Source of the DNA: UMGS1519 sp050951095
GTDB lineage: Bacteria > Actinomycetota > Coriobacteriia > Coriobacteriales > Eggerthellaceae
Length of the DNA stretch: 64,000 nucleotides
NCBI GenBank assembly: GCA_050951095.1
Contig: JBMNIQ010000007.1
Span: 124,001 to 188,000, forward strand
Direction of reading: 5' to 3'
Positions 1-9,147 of this stretch are shown one piece after another. A model generated the notes under the pieces. It searched no databases and was not told the DNA's origin. It saw nothing but the letters and a program-made list of their open reading frames with translations. Numbering within the stretch: position 1 is the stretch's first letter; the number at the start of each line of letters is the position of its first letter. Made by a program: the position numbers and the translations under genes.

Positions 1-1286
1 CGACGATGAGCGCATCTGCCCCATCACCTCCCTTGATGACAACACGCATGTGCTGGAGCTTTGGCATGGCCCCACCAGCGCATTCAAGGACATGGCGCTG
101 CAATGCCTGCCGCGCTGCTTCTCCGCGGCGGTGAAGCAGCAGCAGGAGCAGGGCAAACTGGACCACGACTTCCTGATTCTGGTTGCCACGTCCGGCGATA
201 CCGGCAAGGCGGCGCTGGAAGGCTTCAAGGACCAGGACCATGTGAGCATCGGCGTCATGTATCCGGACGGCGGCGTCAGCGACATCCAATACCGCCAGAT
301 GGCCACGCAGGCGGGCAACAACGTCAAGGTCTGGGCCGTTCGCGGCAACTTCGACGACTGCCAGACGGGCGCAAAGGCCGTGTTCAACGACAACGCATTC
401 GCCGACGAGCTGCAGAACAACTACCGCATTGCCCTGTCCAGCGCGAACTCCATCAACTGGGGCCGCCTGATGCCGCAGATCGTCTACTACGTTTCCAGCT
501 ACGCCCAGCTGGTTGCGGACGGGAAAGTGGAGCCCGGGAAGCCCATCGACGTATGCGTGCCCACGGGCAACTTCGGCAACATCCTGGCTGCATGGTATGC
601 AAAGCAGATGGGCACGCCCATCGAGCGCCTGCTGTGCGCCAGCAACGAGAACCGCGTGCTGACGGACTTCATCAACACGGGCGTGTACGACATCTCCGAC
701 CGCGAGTTCGTGCTGACGCCGTCGCCGTCCATGGACATCCTGGTCTCTTCGAACCTGGAGCGCCAGCTGTTCGAGCTGACCGGCCGCGACGCCACGGCCA
801 TCGCCGGATGGATGGAAGACCTGAACAAGCGCAAGCGTTTCGAGATCGACGGCGATACGCTGGAGAAGCTGCATGCCGACTTCGCCTCCGATTCCGTGAA
901 CAGCAAGGATTGCCTGAAGACGATCAAGGACGTCTACGACCGCTACGGGTATCTGCTTGACCCGCACAGCGCCGTGGCCTTCCGCGTTGCCCAGAACCTG
1001 CGCGGCAGCAACCCCGTGCTGATTGCCAGCACGGCGCATTGGGCGAAGTTCGGCGCCAACGTCTACCGCGCGCTTCATGACCTTGCCCCGCACGACGAGC
1101 TGCCCGAAGACGTGGCCGCACTGAGCGGATTGCGACCTCAATCGCCTGGTGGAGCGCGAAACGGGCTGCGGGCCCATTCCCGCCGGCCTTGCCGAGCTGG
1201 ACAGCCTGCCCATCCGCTTCACGGAAGTCATCGACGGCAACACGGGCGCCATCGAGAACGCCGTTCGCGAGATGCTGAGCGAATAG
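1..1286 (+). CDS. thrC: threonine synthase, 5' end outside window, frameshifted near the 3' end
   Basis: PLP-dependent enzyme converting O-phosphohomoserine to threonine. The reading frame is open from base 2, so the start lies upstream of the window. The lysine motif LWHGPTSAFKD that binds PLP is at about 59-91, and the phosphate-binding segment SGDTGKAALEGF follows near 190-225. The protein reads well to about base 1128 (EDVAALSG). There the frame breaks: removing one base from the 'att' at about 1129-1131 restores a typical tail (CDLNRLVERETG... to REMLSE) that stops with TAG at 1284-1286. Without the correction the frame runs on into the next gene as an artificial fusion. Either a sequence error or a real C-terminal mutation is possible; the rest of the gene looks intact. 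It lies 23 bases upstream of nudC. Confidence 0.9.
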
Positions 1287-1309
1287 CCGCCATTGGAAGG
1301 AGCTGCTCC

Positions 1310-2233
1310 ATGATGTTGCACGATATTCAGGGAGTCTATTCCAACCATTATCAGGAGAAGGACCCGCATCCCCGCGATCGGGTCCTTTCCTTTTCCGGAT
1401 CGACGCTGCTCATGAAGCGTCACGGTGAGGAGATCGCGTTGCCCACCGTCTCCGAATGCGATTTGGACAACCGCAGCGCCACGTACCTGTTCTCCATAGA
1501 CGACTGCGCGTATTTCCTGGATCGCGCTCCAGGAAATTTGCAAGACGATGCTACCCGCACGCTGCTGGGGCAGCACGGCATCGATGCCGGTCAAACGGGT
1601 GCCGGGCGAAATGCGTCGCCCGCCGAGTACGCGTACCAGCCCCTGGCAAATTTCCAGTGGATACAGCCGAGGGATACCCGCTTCGCCGTAGAGGTGGGCT
1701 GGCAGCTTTCCCACTGGTATGCGGATAACCGATTCTGCGGACGATGCGGTGCACCGACGGAAGCCGACCATGTCGAGCGCATGCTGCGCTGCCCGGAATG
1801 CGGCAACATGATCTACCCGAAAATCAGCCCCGGCATCATCGTCGGCATCATCGACGGCGATAACCTGCTGCTGACCCGCTATGCCGGAAGGGGCTTCAAG
1901 GCATGGGCGCTGGTGGCGGGCTTCACGGAAATCGGCGAGCCGCTGGAGGACACCGTGCGCCGCGAGGTCATGGAGGAAGTGGGCCTGCACGTGAAGAACA
2001 TCACGTACTACACGAACCAGCCCTGGATGCGCTCCGCCTCTTTGCTGGTGGGATTCTTCGCCGAGGTCGACGGAAGCCGCAGCATCACCGTCGATCACAG
2101 CGAGCTGGCGGAAGCGGCATGGGTCCCCTGGCACGATGTACCGCACGAGCCGAACGGCTACAGCATGACAAGCGCTATGATGCATGCGTTCTATGAGAAC
2201 CACGACCATTTGGAGCGCCTGATCCATTCTTAG
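1310..2233 (+). CDS. nudC: NADH pyrophosphatase, Nudix family
   Basis: Hydrolyses NAD(H) and, in better-studied relatives, removes NAD caps from RNA. The ATG at 1310 has a good ribosome site (GGAAGGAG at 1295-1302); a second ATG follows at 1313. The order is that of NudC: an N-terminal domain, a four-cysteine zinc ribbon (FCGRCG...RCPECG, about residues 141-164), then the Nudix box G-x5-E-x7-REVMEEVG at about 204-226, and the NudC-type NQPW motif (usually SQPW) shortly after. The length of 307 residues is normal. The gene ends convergently, overlapping the tail of the minus-strand zinc-ribbon gene by about 60 bases. It is in the same uncorrected frame as thrC, so automatic annotation may fuse the two. 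Confidence 0.9.
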   Translation: MMLHDIQGVYSNHYQEKDPHPRDRVLSFSGSTLLMKRHGEEIALPTVSECDLDNRSATYLFSIDDCAYFLDRAPGNLQDDATRTLLGQHGIDAGQTGAGRNASPAEYAYQPLANFQWIQPRDTRFAVEVGWQLSHWYADNRFCGRCGAPTEADHVERMLRCPECGNMIYPKISPGIIVGIIDGDNLLLTRYAGRGFKAWALVAGFTEIGEPLEDTVRREVMEEVGLHVKNITYYTNQPWMRSASLLVGFFAEVDGSRSITVDHSELAEAAWVPWHDVPHEPNGYSMTSAMMHAFYENHDHLERLIHS

Positions 2234-2753
2234 GCTTCGCATCCGCATACCGATGCGGCTGCGTATGCTGCCGCCTGTCGCCCGACCGTTTTTTCTGACG
2301 GCCGGGCGTCGTTCCTTCTGCGCATGCAGCAGGTCGCCCCTTCGCATGCGAATCGCGTCCTCCATCTCTTGAGTCCGTCTGCCGCCCAGGATGCGACGGC
2401 TCCGTCAGGGGCACCAGTCGGACATCCACCATCACGCGATACCCCATGGCATCGAACGACGCCCCGTCCCGCCGAAGCACGTGGGCGGCTTCCTGCTCCG
2501 GCTCCATGAGTTCGGCATCGACCGGCGCGGAAACATGGGCAGCGGGAGCCGCAACGGGCACCGAGACGAACTCTGGCAGATGCTGCGCTGCAACAGCTGC
2601 GCCGCCTTCCTGGAACGGATCGTCCGGTCTCTGCTGCGCAATCTCGCGCTGCGGCGATTCCCCTGCGGCATCCCTTTCGAATCGATGCAGGCACCCGTAG
2701 CAGATCTCCATGTCGTCAAAGCAGCGCGCCTTGCAAACGGGGCACGTCTTCAT
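2175..2753 (-). CDS. small zinc-ribbon protein at the end of the Tad operon
   Basis: The function is unknown. The start is ATG at 2753, whose ATG overlaps the TGA of the upstream DUF192 gene, so the two are probably translationally coupled. The N-terminus is a rubredoxin-like zinc ribbon, CPVCKARCFDDMEICYGC, with two CxxC pairs at about residues 4-21. The remainder is low-complexity, alanine- and proline-rich, with one short hydrophobic strand-like stretch (YRVMVDVRLVPL), and then a charged tail that runs into the 3' end of nudC on the other strand. The last 40-50 residues look unlike a folded protein and may be affected by an undetected frameshift. Its position suggests a pilus-associated cytoplasmic regulator or adaptor, but this is inference. 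Confidence 0.6.
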   Translation of the reverse strand: MKTCPVCKARCFDDMEICYGCLHRFERDAAGESPQREIAQQRPDDPFQEGGAAVAAQHLPEFVSVPVAAPAAHVSAPVDAELMEPEQEAAHVLRRDGASFDAMGYRVMVDVRLVPLTEPSHPGRQTDSRDGGRDSHAKGRPAACAEGTTPGRQKKRSGDRRQHTQPHRYADAKPKNGSGAPNGRGSHRTHAS

Positions 2754-3130
2754 CTTTCGTCCTTTCTCGAACGGGCGTGCGCATCCGCCGCCCTGAATCC
2801 ACCTAATTCCAGGCATTCGCCTTCTTCGAACCAGACCTCTCGCGGTACGGCAAAGCGCTCCAGCACAGCAACTGCCTGCGCATTGCGCACGCGCCTGTTC
2901 GGCAGGACATCGCGGCATGACTGGATGATCCGGCCGTGTTCGTCCACAAACGCCACATCGATGGCGTACCCCATGCCGAACGTGTGGATATCGCGGCAGG
3001 GTGCCAACATCAACACGGAATCGCTTTCGGGAGACATGAGCAATCCGCGCAATCGGCTGGTCAGGCGCGTTGCCAACACAAGCCGCGAAGCGGGAAAGCC
3101 GTCTACCGGAAGTCTCGCGTACGACGGCAT
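2750..3130 (-). CDS. DUF192 family protein
   Basis: Belongs to the DUF192 family, recognised from the run TRLTSRLRGLLMSPESD followed by MLAPCRDIHTFGMGYAIDV and FVDEHGRIIQ. In many bacteria these small beta-barrel proteins carry a signal peptide; here there is no obvious one when ATG at 3130 is used as start. In-frame ATGs at 3193 and 3220 would overlap the upstream gene and have no better ribosome site. The gene overlaps the next by ATGA. Actinobacterial DUF192 genes are often found beside Tad pilus genes, so a role in pilus assembly is plausible but unproved. Confidence 0.75.
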   Translation of the reverse strand: MPSYARLPVDGFPASRLVLATRLTSRLRGLLMSPESDSVLMLAPCRDIHTFGMGYAIDVAFVDEHGRIIQSCRDVLPNRRVRNAQAVAVLERFAVPREVWFEEGECLELGGFRAADAHARSRKDER

Positions 3131-3167
3131 CCGCCCTTGTACACCCGGTCGAACGCCGTTGACCTCC

Positions 3168-3665
3168 CTACTGTGAAGATTCGTTTGCAGCATTCCCACC
3201 ACCCCGATCCAGCACCACAACCACCGAGGTGTCGTCGCCTACGGCAGTGCAATCCACATAAGCCCAGGTATATGCCCCTTCTTCCTTCAGGAACGATGCC
3301 CGGTTTCCCTGTCCGCTCTCGATGTACGTCCAGCCGTTCTCCTGCAGGCGCTTCTTGCACAGCTCCATGGCGTCATCCGGAGCGCCCGAGCAGACCATGC
3401 CGACTATCCTTCCATCCGGGGTATGCTGCAGCTGCCCGAATCTCTCCGTCGAGAACACAGAGCTGTCGAAATCCGCCGGCACCCCCGCTTCCGACGAGCC
3501 GAGCATGCCCGACCCCCGGCTTGCCGCCTGCACCATCTCCGCGGCGGTAACGGAGCCCGCATTGCCCTGACTGCCCGCAACGGCATCGGCGATGCCGTTC
3601 GATCCGGCGAGCGCCGCAACTATCGCCACGGCAATGGCCGTTCCCTTTACCGTCTGCTTCCTCAT
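3168..3665 (-). CDS. exported protein of unknown function in the Tad operon
   Basis: 165 residues with a clear N-terminal signal (MRKQTVKGTAIAVAIVAALAG) and a strong ribosome site (AAGGAGG) ahead of the ATG. The mature part contains a compact domain with two cysteines (MVCSGAPDDAMELCKKRL) and another in WAYVDCTAV, followed by a strand SVVVVLDRGGGN. I do not recognise the family. It is 11 bases downstream of the TadE-like gene and ahead of DUF192, so it is probably cotranscribed with the pilus genes and may be a minor exported component. Confidence 0.7.
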   Translation of the reverse strand: MRKQTVKGTAIAVAIVAALAGSNGIADAVAGSQGNAGSVTAAEMVQAASRGSGMLGSSEAGVPADFDSSVFSTERFGQLQHTPDGRIVGMVCSGAPDDAMELCKKRLQENGWTYIESGQGNRASFLKEEGAYTWAYVDCTAVGDDTSVVVVLDRGGGNAANESSQ

Positions 3666-3676
3666 AGCCTGCCTCC

Positions 3677-4117
3677 TTAGAACAGCGCTCCTGGTTTATA
3701 GGGACTCACCACCAGGGATGTCGTATGTTGCAGATGCGGCAACGGCACGCCCAGGATGGAGCCGCGAAGCCCCAAGCCGAACAGATTCGGGGCATATTCC
3801 AGCGTTGCGTCGAAGCGCACCATGCCTCCATCCTGGTTCGAGGAGGTCACGGATACCGATGTCGCATCGTTCGAGAATTCCGTTTCCAATGCTGATTGGA
3901 TACGCGGTCCTGCTGCTGCACCCGTTTCGCCGTACCCCGGCGATGCCGCATACGTGCGGATGGCGTTCTTCGCCTGCACGTCGAACCCCGCGCACTCGGA
4001 GAAGAAGAGGACCGCGTTCATCGCAATGCAGGCAATGATGACCATGATCGGGAACATCGCCATGAATTCCATGGTCATCTGGCCCTTCGAATCCCTTTCC
4101 CACGCGATTGCAAGCAT
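3677..4117 (-). CDS. TadE-like pilus protein (second copy)
   Basis: 146 residues. The start chosen is ATG at 4117 because GGAGGTGACGAGC lies just upstream; an in-frame ATG at 4132 lacks this. The sequence after a short charged leader (GQMTMEFMAMFPIMVIIACIAMNAVLFF) is the classic TadE-type prepilin signature: a G/Q-T-x-E-F motif leading into one membrane helix. The remainder is a small extracellular domain. In Tad systems TadE and TadF are minor pseudopilins needed for assembly. The gene follows the large TadG-like gene directly; when that gene's frame is read without correction, the two appear fused. Confidence 0.75.
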   Translation of the reverse strand: MLAIAWERDSKGQMTMEFMAMFPIMVIIACIAMNAVLFFSECAGFDVQAKNAIRTYAASPGYGETGAAAGPRIQSALETEFSNDATSVSVTSSNQDGGMVRFDATLEYAPNLFGLGLRGSILGVPLPHLQHTTSLVVSPYKPGALF

Positions 4118-4122
4118 GCTCG

Positions 4123-6247
4123 TCACCTCCATTGCACGACATCCGTCATCGTTGCGCGTATGGAACGGAGCCGCGCCGCCAGTTCGGATATCAGGTCTTC
4201 GCCGGCATCCTTGACCGCCGGCGGCAACGTGATGGTCACCGGCAGGGAGGACCCCGCATCGCCGAACGGCTGGATGGTGGCTATGACGATCTCGTCGTTG
4301 ATGGAGCGCACCTTCTTCACGGCATAGGTCTCCGCCACGGACACTGCCCCCGAGAACAGATCCTGGCCGGTCATCTGCGCCGCCGCCCTTCTTCACAGAC
4401 AGGAATCGGGCGGACGCCTCGCTTCCGTCTCGCGACAACGCATGATACGAATTCGCAAGGATGGGCTTCGGCGCGTCCAGCTTCGCCGGCTTCAATCCCA
4501 GGCTCTCAACAGTCTCCTTGAACTTCCCCGATGCCCAGGTCCCCAACCCGCTCGGACCCACCAGGGGCAAACGATTAAGAAGGGAGCGCAGGCCGTTCTC
4601 CACCGCCGATTCCCCTTGCGTGTATGCGAACAGCAGGGATGACCAGGCATCGAGTACCATGCCCGCTCCAGTCACGCCAAGCGTCTCCCCCTGCCCTTTG
4701 AGTCCATCCAGAAGAGATGAGAGCACGGATGCCGTTTCCTGCGGCTTATCGCTTGCGAGCACCGCCGACGATATCGCCGCCCGCGTGCCCAGCGAAGCTC
4801 CCGTGCTGACAAAAGAGCTCTCGAAACCGCTGTCTGCCGGAAGGGACTTCGTCGTTGCCACGATTGCGACGGATCCGTACCGCCCCGGCGGCTTCGCATC
4901 TATACGCTGCGAGACAGCCTGCCGCATGGCGGCGCTCAGCTCTTCGAATGCCTGCCGCACAATATGCTTGGCCTTCTCCGATTCCGGCTTCTGCTCCTCG
5001 CGCGCCTTCTGATAGCGCTGCGCCGCCTCGGCAACCTTCCGGTAGTGGTATTCGAAACCGTTGTCTATGGTCGAAGACGCCGCTGCCACCTTTCCCAAAC
5101 TGGACACGGTGAACTCGCAGTCGGGGCATGTTTCGAAATCCCCTTCGTCAAGATCTTTGATGGAACCGGTGCCGACCGCCCCTGCCGCCTGCGGGCAACC
5201 GCTAAATGCGTGCATGGTCTTCTTCTTGCCGTTTTCCGTAATGGGATACACGGATTCCGTATAGAGCTCCGTCTCCTTCATCTCCGACGTGTTCCTGGGA
5301 AGCAAAGGGAAATTCGCGGAGAACGAATCGTCGCTCTCCTTCACGAACCCTTTCGCCACCGTCTTCGATGCATAGCGGTAGAAGCGTTTCCGCAGCTCGG
5401 AATCCGCTTGCGCGGATATCGAAGAGCCTTCGGGGCTCTCCGCAGCAAGCCGCGCCGGATAGTATGCCTGGGCACGGCGGAGCGCAACGGCAAAGCTCCA
5501 AGCGTCCGCTGTAGCATAGTAGGGATTCTTATCGTCGGAAAGCGAGGCGAGCGTCTTCGCGCGCTCGTAAAGGCAATAGCCCGGGTTGTCCCCGCAGTCC
5601 GCCCGATACCCCTCTTCCTTCGCTTCGTTCGCCTCCCGCGCCGCCTTGTCCGCTTTCTCCGCGGCCTCTTCCAACTCGTCCCGATTATCTTGGACGTCCG
5701 CCATCGCCGCTTGCGCCTTATCGGCACCGCCGATCTGTATATCCTTGCCCTTAACCGGCAGCAGAAGCGCGAAACCGAAATACCCCGCATCGCCATCCGC
5801 CCGACCGTTCGCCGATACGACCGCAGCCGAATTCGCAGCTGCCAAGAACGTCAGGGATCTCTGTACGTTGTTCAGACCCTCAACGGCTTTATCGGCAAAC
5901 GAATTGCGTGCTTTGAATACCTTCTCCGCTATGGCGATCAGCTTTCCGCCCACCGGCGCCGATTGGGGAATGCACAGCGCTGCGATTCCCGCACCCATGA
6001 CAACCGCCCCGGTCAGGGTCATGGAAAGCACCAGAGCGTCGCAGACGCGGACCGCGATATAGAATTCCGCGACGACATCCTCCGCCGCAAGCGCGGCGGC
6101 ATCCGCCGTCTCCTGAATGGTTGCAGCGCTGTTGATGCGATACACCTGCGCCGACGCAAAGATCAGCGATAGGGAGATCAGCAACGCCAGCACCACGCCG
6201 ACCGTCGAGAACCCCTCATCATCGAAGCACACGTCATGCACGCTCAT
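4123..6247 (-). CDS. large TadG-like membrane-anchored protein, frameshifted near its 3' end
   Basis: About 708 residues. It starts at ATG 6247 with the ribosome site GGGAAAGGAGG. The N-terminus is of the Tad/TadG type: DDEGFSTVGVVLALLISLSLIFASAQVYRIN, one helix, then an ETADAAALAAEDVV segment and a second hydrophobic stretch at about residues 70-92. The middle part is a long extracellular region rich in charged helices, with cysteine pairs near 215-225 and in FETCPDCEF. Near base 4380 the frame shifts: the correct tail runs from QMTGQDLFSGAVSV to TMTDVVQW and stops at 4123-4125. One base in the run GGGCGGCGGCGCAG is extra or missing. TadG proteins act in pilus anchoring, but the large central part has no match I can name. 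Confidence 0.7.
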
Positions 6248-6268
6248 CGAACCCGCCTCCTTTCCCTA

Positions 6269-6823
6269 TCAGCCCCAGTTACCTGCCCATGCACCTGCAT
6301 GCAATCCGTACTTGCTTGCAGCCACCCATTCCGGCTGCGTTCGCATGGTTCGCGTCACGGACACCTCCAGATTTCCCGACGCATTCGCAAGGCCCATCAA
6401 CCTGCATCCGACATCCAACAGCGGCAGCGGCTTCACTTGCTGAGAGATGGTCGCACTGACCATTTGGCTGCTCTCGTTTCCCTGCAGCTGGATTTCCCAC
6501 GAGCATCCGCCCTCGTGCACATGGAAGTTCTCCTGCGGCGGTATGGCCCCCAAATGGCGGATGACAGCCTCCTCGTACACCTTGTCGGACAATCCCTGCG
6601 AAGCGGTGCGCGTGACGAGCATGCGGCAGGCATCCGATGCCGCAGATTCCATGACCACCCGGTCGTAGAGCAGGATGCCCGGCTGCAATAGGAGAAGCAG
6701 TCCCAGGAATATCAGAGGAATCAAGAACGCCGCCTCGACCGTAGCCTGGCCGTTAGTGCCTCTGCGCAGCCGTTGCGTGCAGTCCGCCGAGATACCGCGA
6801 ACGGCATCAGTACATGAAGACAT
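6269..6823 (-). CDS. TadE family pseudopilin
   Basis: 184 residues. After a short basic leader comes NGQATVEAAFLIPLIFLGLL, the TadE signature: a G-Q-A-T-V-E processing-site motif followed by one hydrophobic helix. The prepilin peptidase would cut after the glycine. The mature domain has a cysteine in each of ASDACRMLV, EGGCSWEI and DVGCRLM. The ATG at 6823 overlaps the end of the preceding Flp-like gene by 17 bases, so translation is likely coupled. The domain order and the operon make the assignment secure; its precise role as TadE or TadF is not decidable by eye. Confidence 0.8.
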   Translation of the reverse strand: MSSCTDAVRGISADCTQRLRRGTNGQATVEAAFLIPLIFLGLLLLLQPGILLYDRVVMESAASDACRMLVTRTASQGLSDKVYEEAVIRHLGAIPPQENFHVHEGGCSWEIQLQGNESSQMVSATISQQVKPLPLLDVGCRLMGLANASGNLEVSVTRTMRTQPEWVAASKYGLHAGAWAGNWG

Positions 6824-6999
6824 CGCCGATCGCCCCCGCCGCTGCCGATTGCAGATGATGAGATGCGCTTTGCAGAGCATGCAGGATCGGCGTGCCCATG
6901 TCGAAGAAATGCCAGAGCGCGCCGAACCCTGCCACCATGGCGAGAACCGCCGCCAGGACGACAGCATACTCCACCGTCCCCTGGCCGCTGTACCGCCAT
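6807..6999 (-). CDS. second Flp-like small pilin, frame broken at its start
   Basis: The product is SGQGTVEYAVVLAAVLAM followed by a short tail to FMY. This is the Flp-type processing motif (G-x4-EYA) leading into a single hydrophobic helix, much like the flp gene just upstream. The pilin frame has no start codon: the ATG at 6999 is one base out of frame, and deleting one G in the 'ggcgg' right after it gives MAYSGQGTVEYA. Either a one-base sequence error or loss of this pilin is possible. At about 62 residues the length suits an Flp. It lies 18 bases after the flp stop. Confidence 0.55.
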
Positions 7000-7017
7000 T
7001 GCGCGCCGCGCCGCCCG

Positions 7018-7218
7018 CTACAGCCCGTTGATGCCCGTGGCGATGGCGTTCCACAGCTCTTGGATCTTCGGCTTGAACAGCGTGATGGCCAAAATGGCGA
7101 TAACCACCAGCACACCCACGAGAATGGCGTATTCCGTCGTTCCCTGCCCTTTCCCATCCCGAAACAGCGCCGCCATCCGCACCCACAGGCACGTCCACCA
7201 ATTCCAAACCCTTTCCAT
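7018..7218 (-). CDS. flp: Flp-type major pilin
   Basis: 66-residue prepilin. The leader ends in GKGQGTTEYAILVGVLVVIA: cleavage after the glycine leaves a mature N-terminus with the conserved glutamate-tyrosine pair and one hydrophobic helix, followed by the short tail KPKIQELWNAIATGINGL. This is the building block of Tad pili, which are used for adherence. A strong AGGAGG ribosome site lies ahead of the ATG. No prepilin peptidase (TadV) gene is in the window, so that enzyme must be encoded elsewhere. Confidence 0.88.
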   Translation of the reverse strand: MERVWNWWTCLWVRMAALFRDGKGQGTTEYAILVGVLVVIAILAITLFKPKIQELWNAIATGINGL

Positions 7219-7228
7219 GGCATACCTC

Positions 7229-8170
7229 CTAAAACTCCGTCATCAATTCCAAAATCACCGGCCCCATGACCAGCAGCAACATGGCCGGCAGTATCAACGT
7301 CCCCACGGGAAGCATCATCTTCACCGGGGCCTTCGCAATGCGCTCCTCCATGCGCGCCCGATGCAGGGCGCGCGATTCCACCGCCGACGCCTCGAGCGCA
7401 TCCGCAAGCGGGCTTCCGAAGCGAAGCGACCGGATCGCACTCTCCACCACCCGATCAAGGAGCACGGAATCGTACTGCGCCGCCAGATTGCGCAGGGCCT
7501 CTTCCCGCTGCACCAAGCCGGTCTCCCATTGGCTCACCGTCTTCGCCACGCTATGCGCCAGCGCCGTATCGAAGTACTGGGGGTACAACGCGAACGACTT
7601 CTCCAGCGAAAGCCCGCTGTGCATGCCCAGCATGACGACCTCGATCATCTCCGAGAGATGCCGCTCAGCGTCCTCGCTTCGCGTGCGCGCCTCTCGTTTG
7701 AGCGCCCGGCCCGGCAATGCGAATCCGATGCCGGCGCCGGCCAGCATGCCGAGCACGGCCAGCTCCACCGTGAACACCGCGCCCGTCACGCCGCCCGCCG
7801 CGGCTCCTCCCACGGCAAGCTTCATGCGGGACAACCGGACGCCACGCGCGGTAACAGATCCGCTCATGCCTGCATGCATCAGCAGCCGCTCCCCGGGGTC
7901 GAACCTGTCCGAAAACGGCAGGCGCATCATGCTGGCGCCGGCCCGTTCCGCTCGGCTTTCCCGCTGTACCGCCAGCAGCACGCGATGCGCCAACCCGGTT
8001 GATTCCGGCAGCGAGAAAAGCGCCTCCTCCCCGGACTGCGCGGCCAGCTCCCGCGCCGTCCGCTTCCTTTGCGCAATGCGTCTGCTGCGCATGAACGCCG
8101 AGAACAGCAGCGAGCCGCATGCCGCAGCGCACGCCACGGCGATGGCCAGCGCCGTTCGATCCCCGATCAT
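7229..8170 (-). CDS. tadC: TadC, pilus inner-membrane platform protein
   Basis: 313 residues with the type II secretion F domain in the C-terminal two thirds (DAERHLSEMIEVVMLGMHSGLSLEKSF through SLRFGSPLADAL) and a terminal hydrophobic helix. There are membrane helices at about residues 6-26 and 115-155. With TadB it forms the membrane platform on which the TadA ATPase acts. The ATG at 8170 overlaps the TGA of tadB, indicating coupled translation. Confidence 0.85.
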   Translation of the reverse strand: MIGDRTALAIAVACAAACGSLLFSAFMRSRRIAQRKRTARELAAQSGEEALFSLPESTGLAHRVLLAVQRESRAERAGASMMRLPFSDRFDPGERLLMHAGMSGSVTARGVRLSRMKLAVGGAAAGGVTGAVFTVELAVLGMLAGAGIGFALPGRALKREARTRSEDAERHLSEMIEVVMLGMHSGLSLEKSFALYPQYFDTALAHSVAKTVSQWETGLVQREEALRNLAAQYDSVLLDRVVESAIRSLRFGSPLADALEASAVESRALHRARMEERIAKAPVKMMLPVGTLILPAMLLLVMGPVILELMTEF

Positions 8171-9147
8171 TCATCCCTCACCTCCAACAGCTTCCGAACC
8201 GCTGCAACACCCGCCGCCTGCATGGCAAGCGCCACCGTCAGCACCGCAATGCCCGATGCCGACGAGAAGAACGGCGCCAGGAAATCCTGCGTGAATGTGG
8301 ACAACAGCGCGATGAGCACAAACGGCATGATGGTCACCACCTGCGCAGACAGCCGCGCCTGTGCCGTCTGGACGCGCAGCGACCTGCGCAGGGCAAGTTC
8401 CTGGTTCACCGCATCGCATGCCGAATCGATGATCTGCCGCATGCTCCCGCCGGTCCGATGCTGCACTTCCAGCGCAACGATCACGAATCCCAATTCCGGC
8501 AAATCGGCATCGCGCCTTAATTCCTCAAGCACCCGATGAGTGGTTTTGCCCGTCTCCAAACCGGATGCCGCCCGATCGAAATACCCCGCAATCTCGTCAT
8601 CCGTTTCCGTGGCAATCTGGCGAAACGTCTGAAGCAACGTGTAGCCCGCATGGAAACAGGCGTTCATCGAGCGCAGAACGCCGGGAATGCCGTCGCGCAG
8701 CCGGTCATGCGCCGTCTCGATGGCCCGCTTCGCAGCAATCACCGTCCCGAACACGAGGATGATTGCCAAAGCAATGCCCAACGGCGCAGACCCGAACGCG
8801 CATCCCGCCGCGAACAACGCCGCCGAACCCAGGCCCAGCACGCTCAGCAGGCCGTTTTTCGTGGCATCCCACCCATGAAGACGGCAACCGCGTACCAGCA
8901 GTTCGGCAAGCCCGTCCATCCTCTCCATGCGCAGCAGGCGGTCCGCAAGCGGCACAAGGAACGGCACGCCGTTGCGCAGCAACCTGGTCCGGCCGGCACG
9001 GCGCGATGCTTCATCGCCCTGTCTGCGAAGCGACAGCACGGAATGGCCGGCTGAGCGCGCAACCCGGACAGCCTGCATGCAGAGGCAGCACCCTGCAAGA
9101 AATGCCGTCACGAAGGCGATGCAGGCAAGCCAACTCGCCGCTTCCAT
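8167..9147 (-). CDS. tadB: TadB, pilus inner-membrane platform protein
   Basis: 326 residues from ATG 9147, which has GAGGAGGTGG upstream. The F domain is seen as LRDGIPGVLRSMNACFHAG, GLETGKTTHRVLEELRRD and IVALEVQHRTGGSMRQI. Helices at the N-terminus, at about residues 100-135 and at the C-terminal end place it in the membrane. The start lies about 40 bases inside the end of tadA, and the end overlaps tadC by four bases, typical of a tightly coupled operon. Confidence 0.85.
   Translation of the reverse strand: MEAASWLACIAFVTAFLAGCCLCMQAVRVARSAGHSVLSLRRQGDEASRRAGRTRLLRNGVPFLVPLADRLLRMERMDGLAELLVRGCRLHGWDATKNGLLSVLGLGSAALFAAGCAFGSAPLGIALAIILVFGTVIAAKRAIETAHDRLRDGIPGVLRSMNACFHAGYTLLQTFRQIATETDDEIAGYFDRAASGLETGKTTHRVLEELRRDADLPELGFVIVALEVQHRTGGSMRQIIDSACDAVNQELALRRSLRVQTAQARLSAQVVTIMPFVLIALLSTFTQDFLAPFFSSASGIAVLTVALAMQAAGVAAVRKLLEVRDE

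Noticed and set aside
50..2233. A 727-codon open frame suggesting a threonine synthase/NADH pyrophosphatase fusion protein.
   Set aside because: The normal ThrC tail is present in the next frame with its own stop, and nudC has its own ribosome site.
3677..6247. An 856-codon frame that looks like one very large pilus protein.
   Set aside because: It reads through a frameshift near 4380; two separate proteins with separate start sites fit better.
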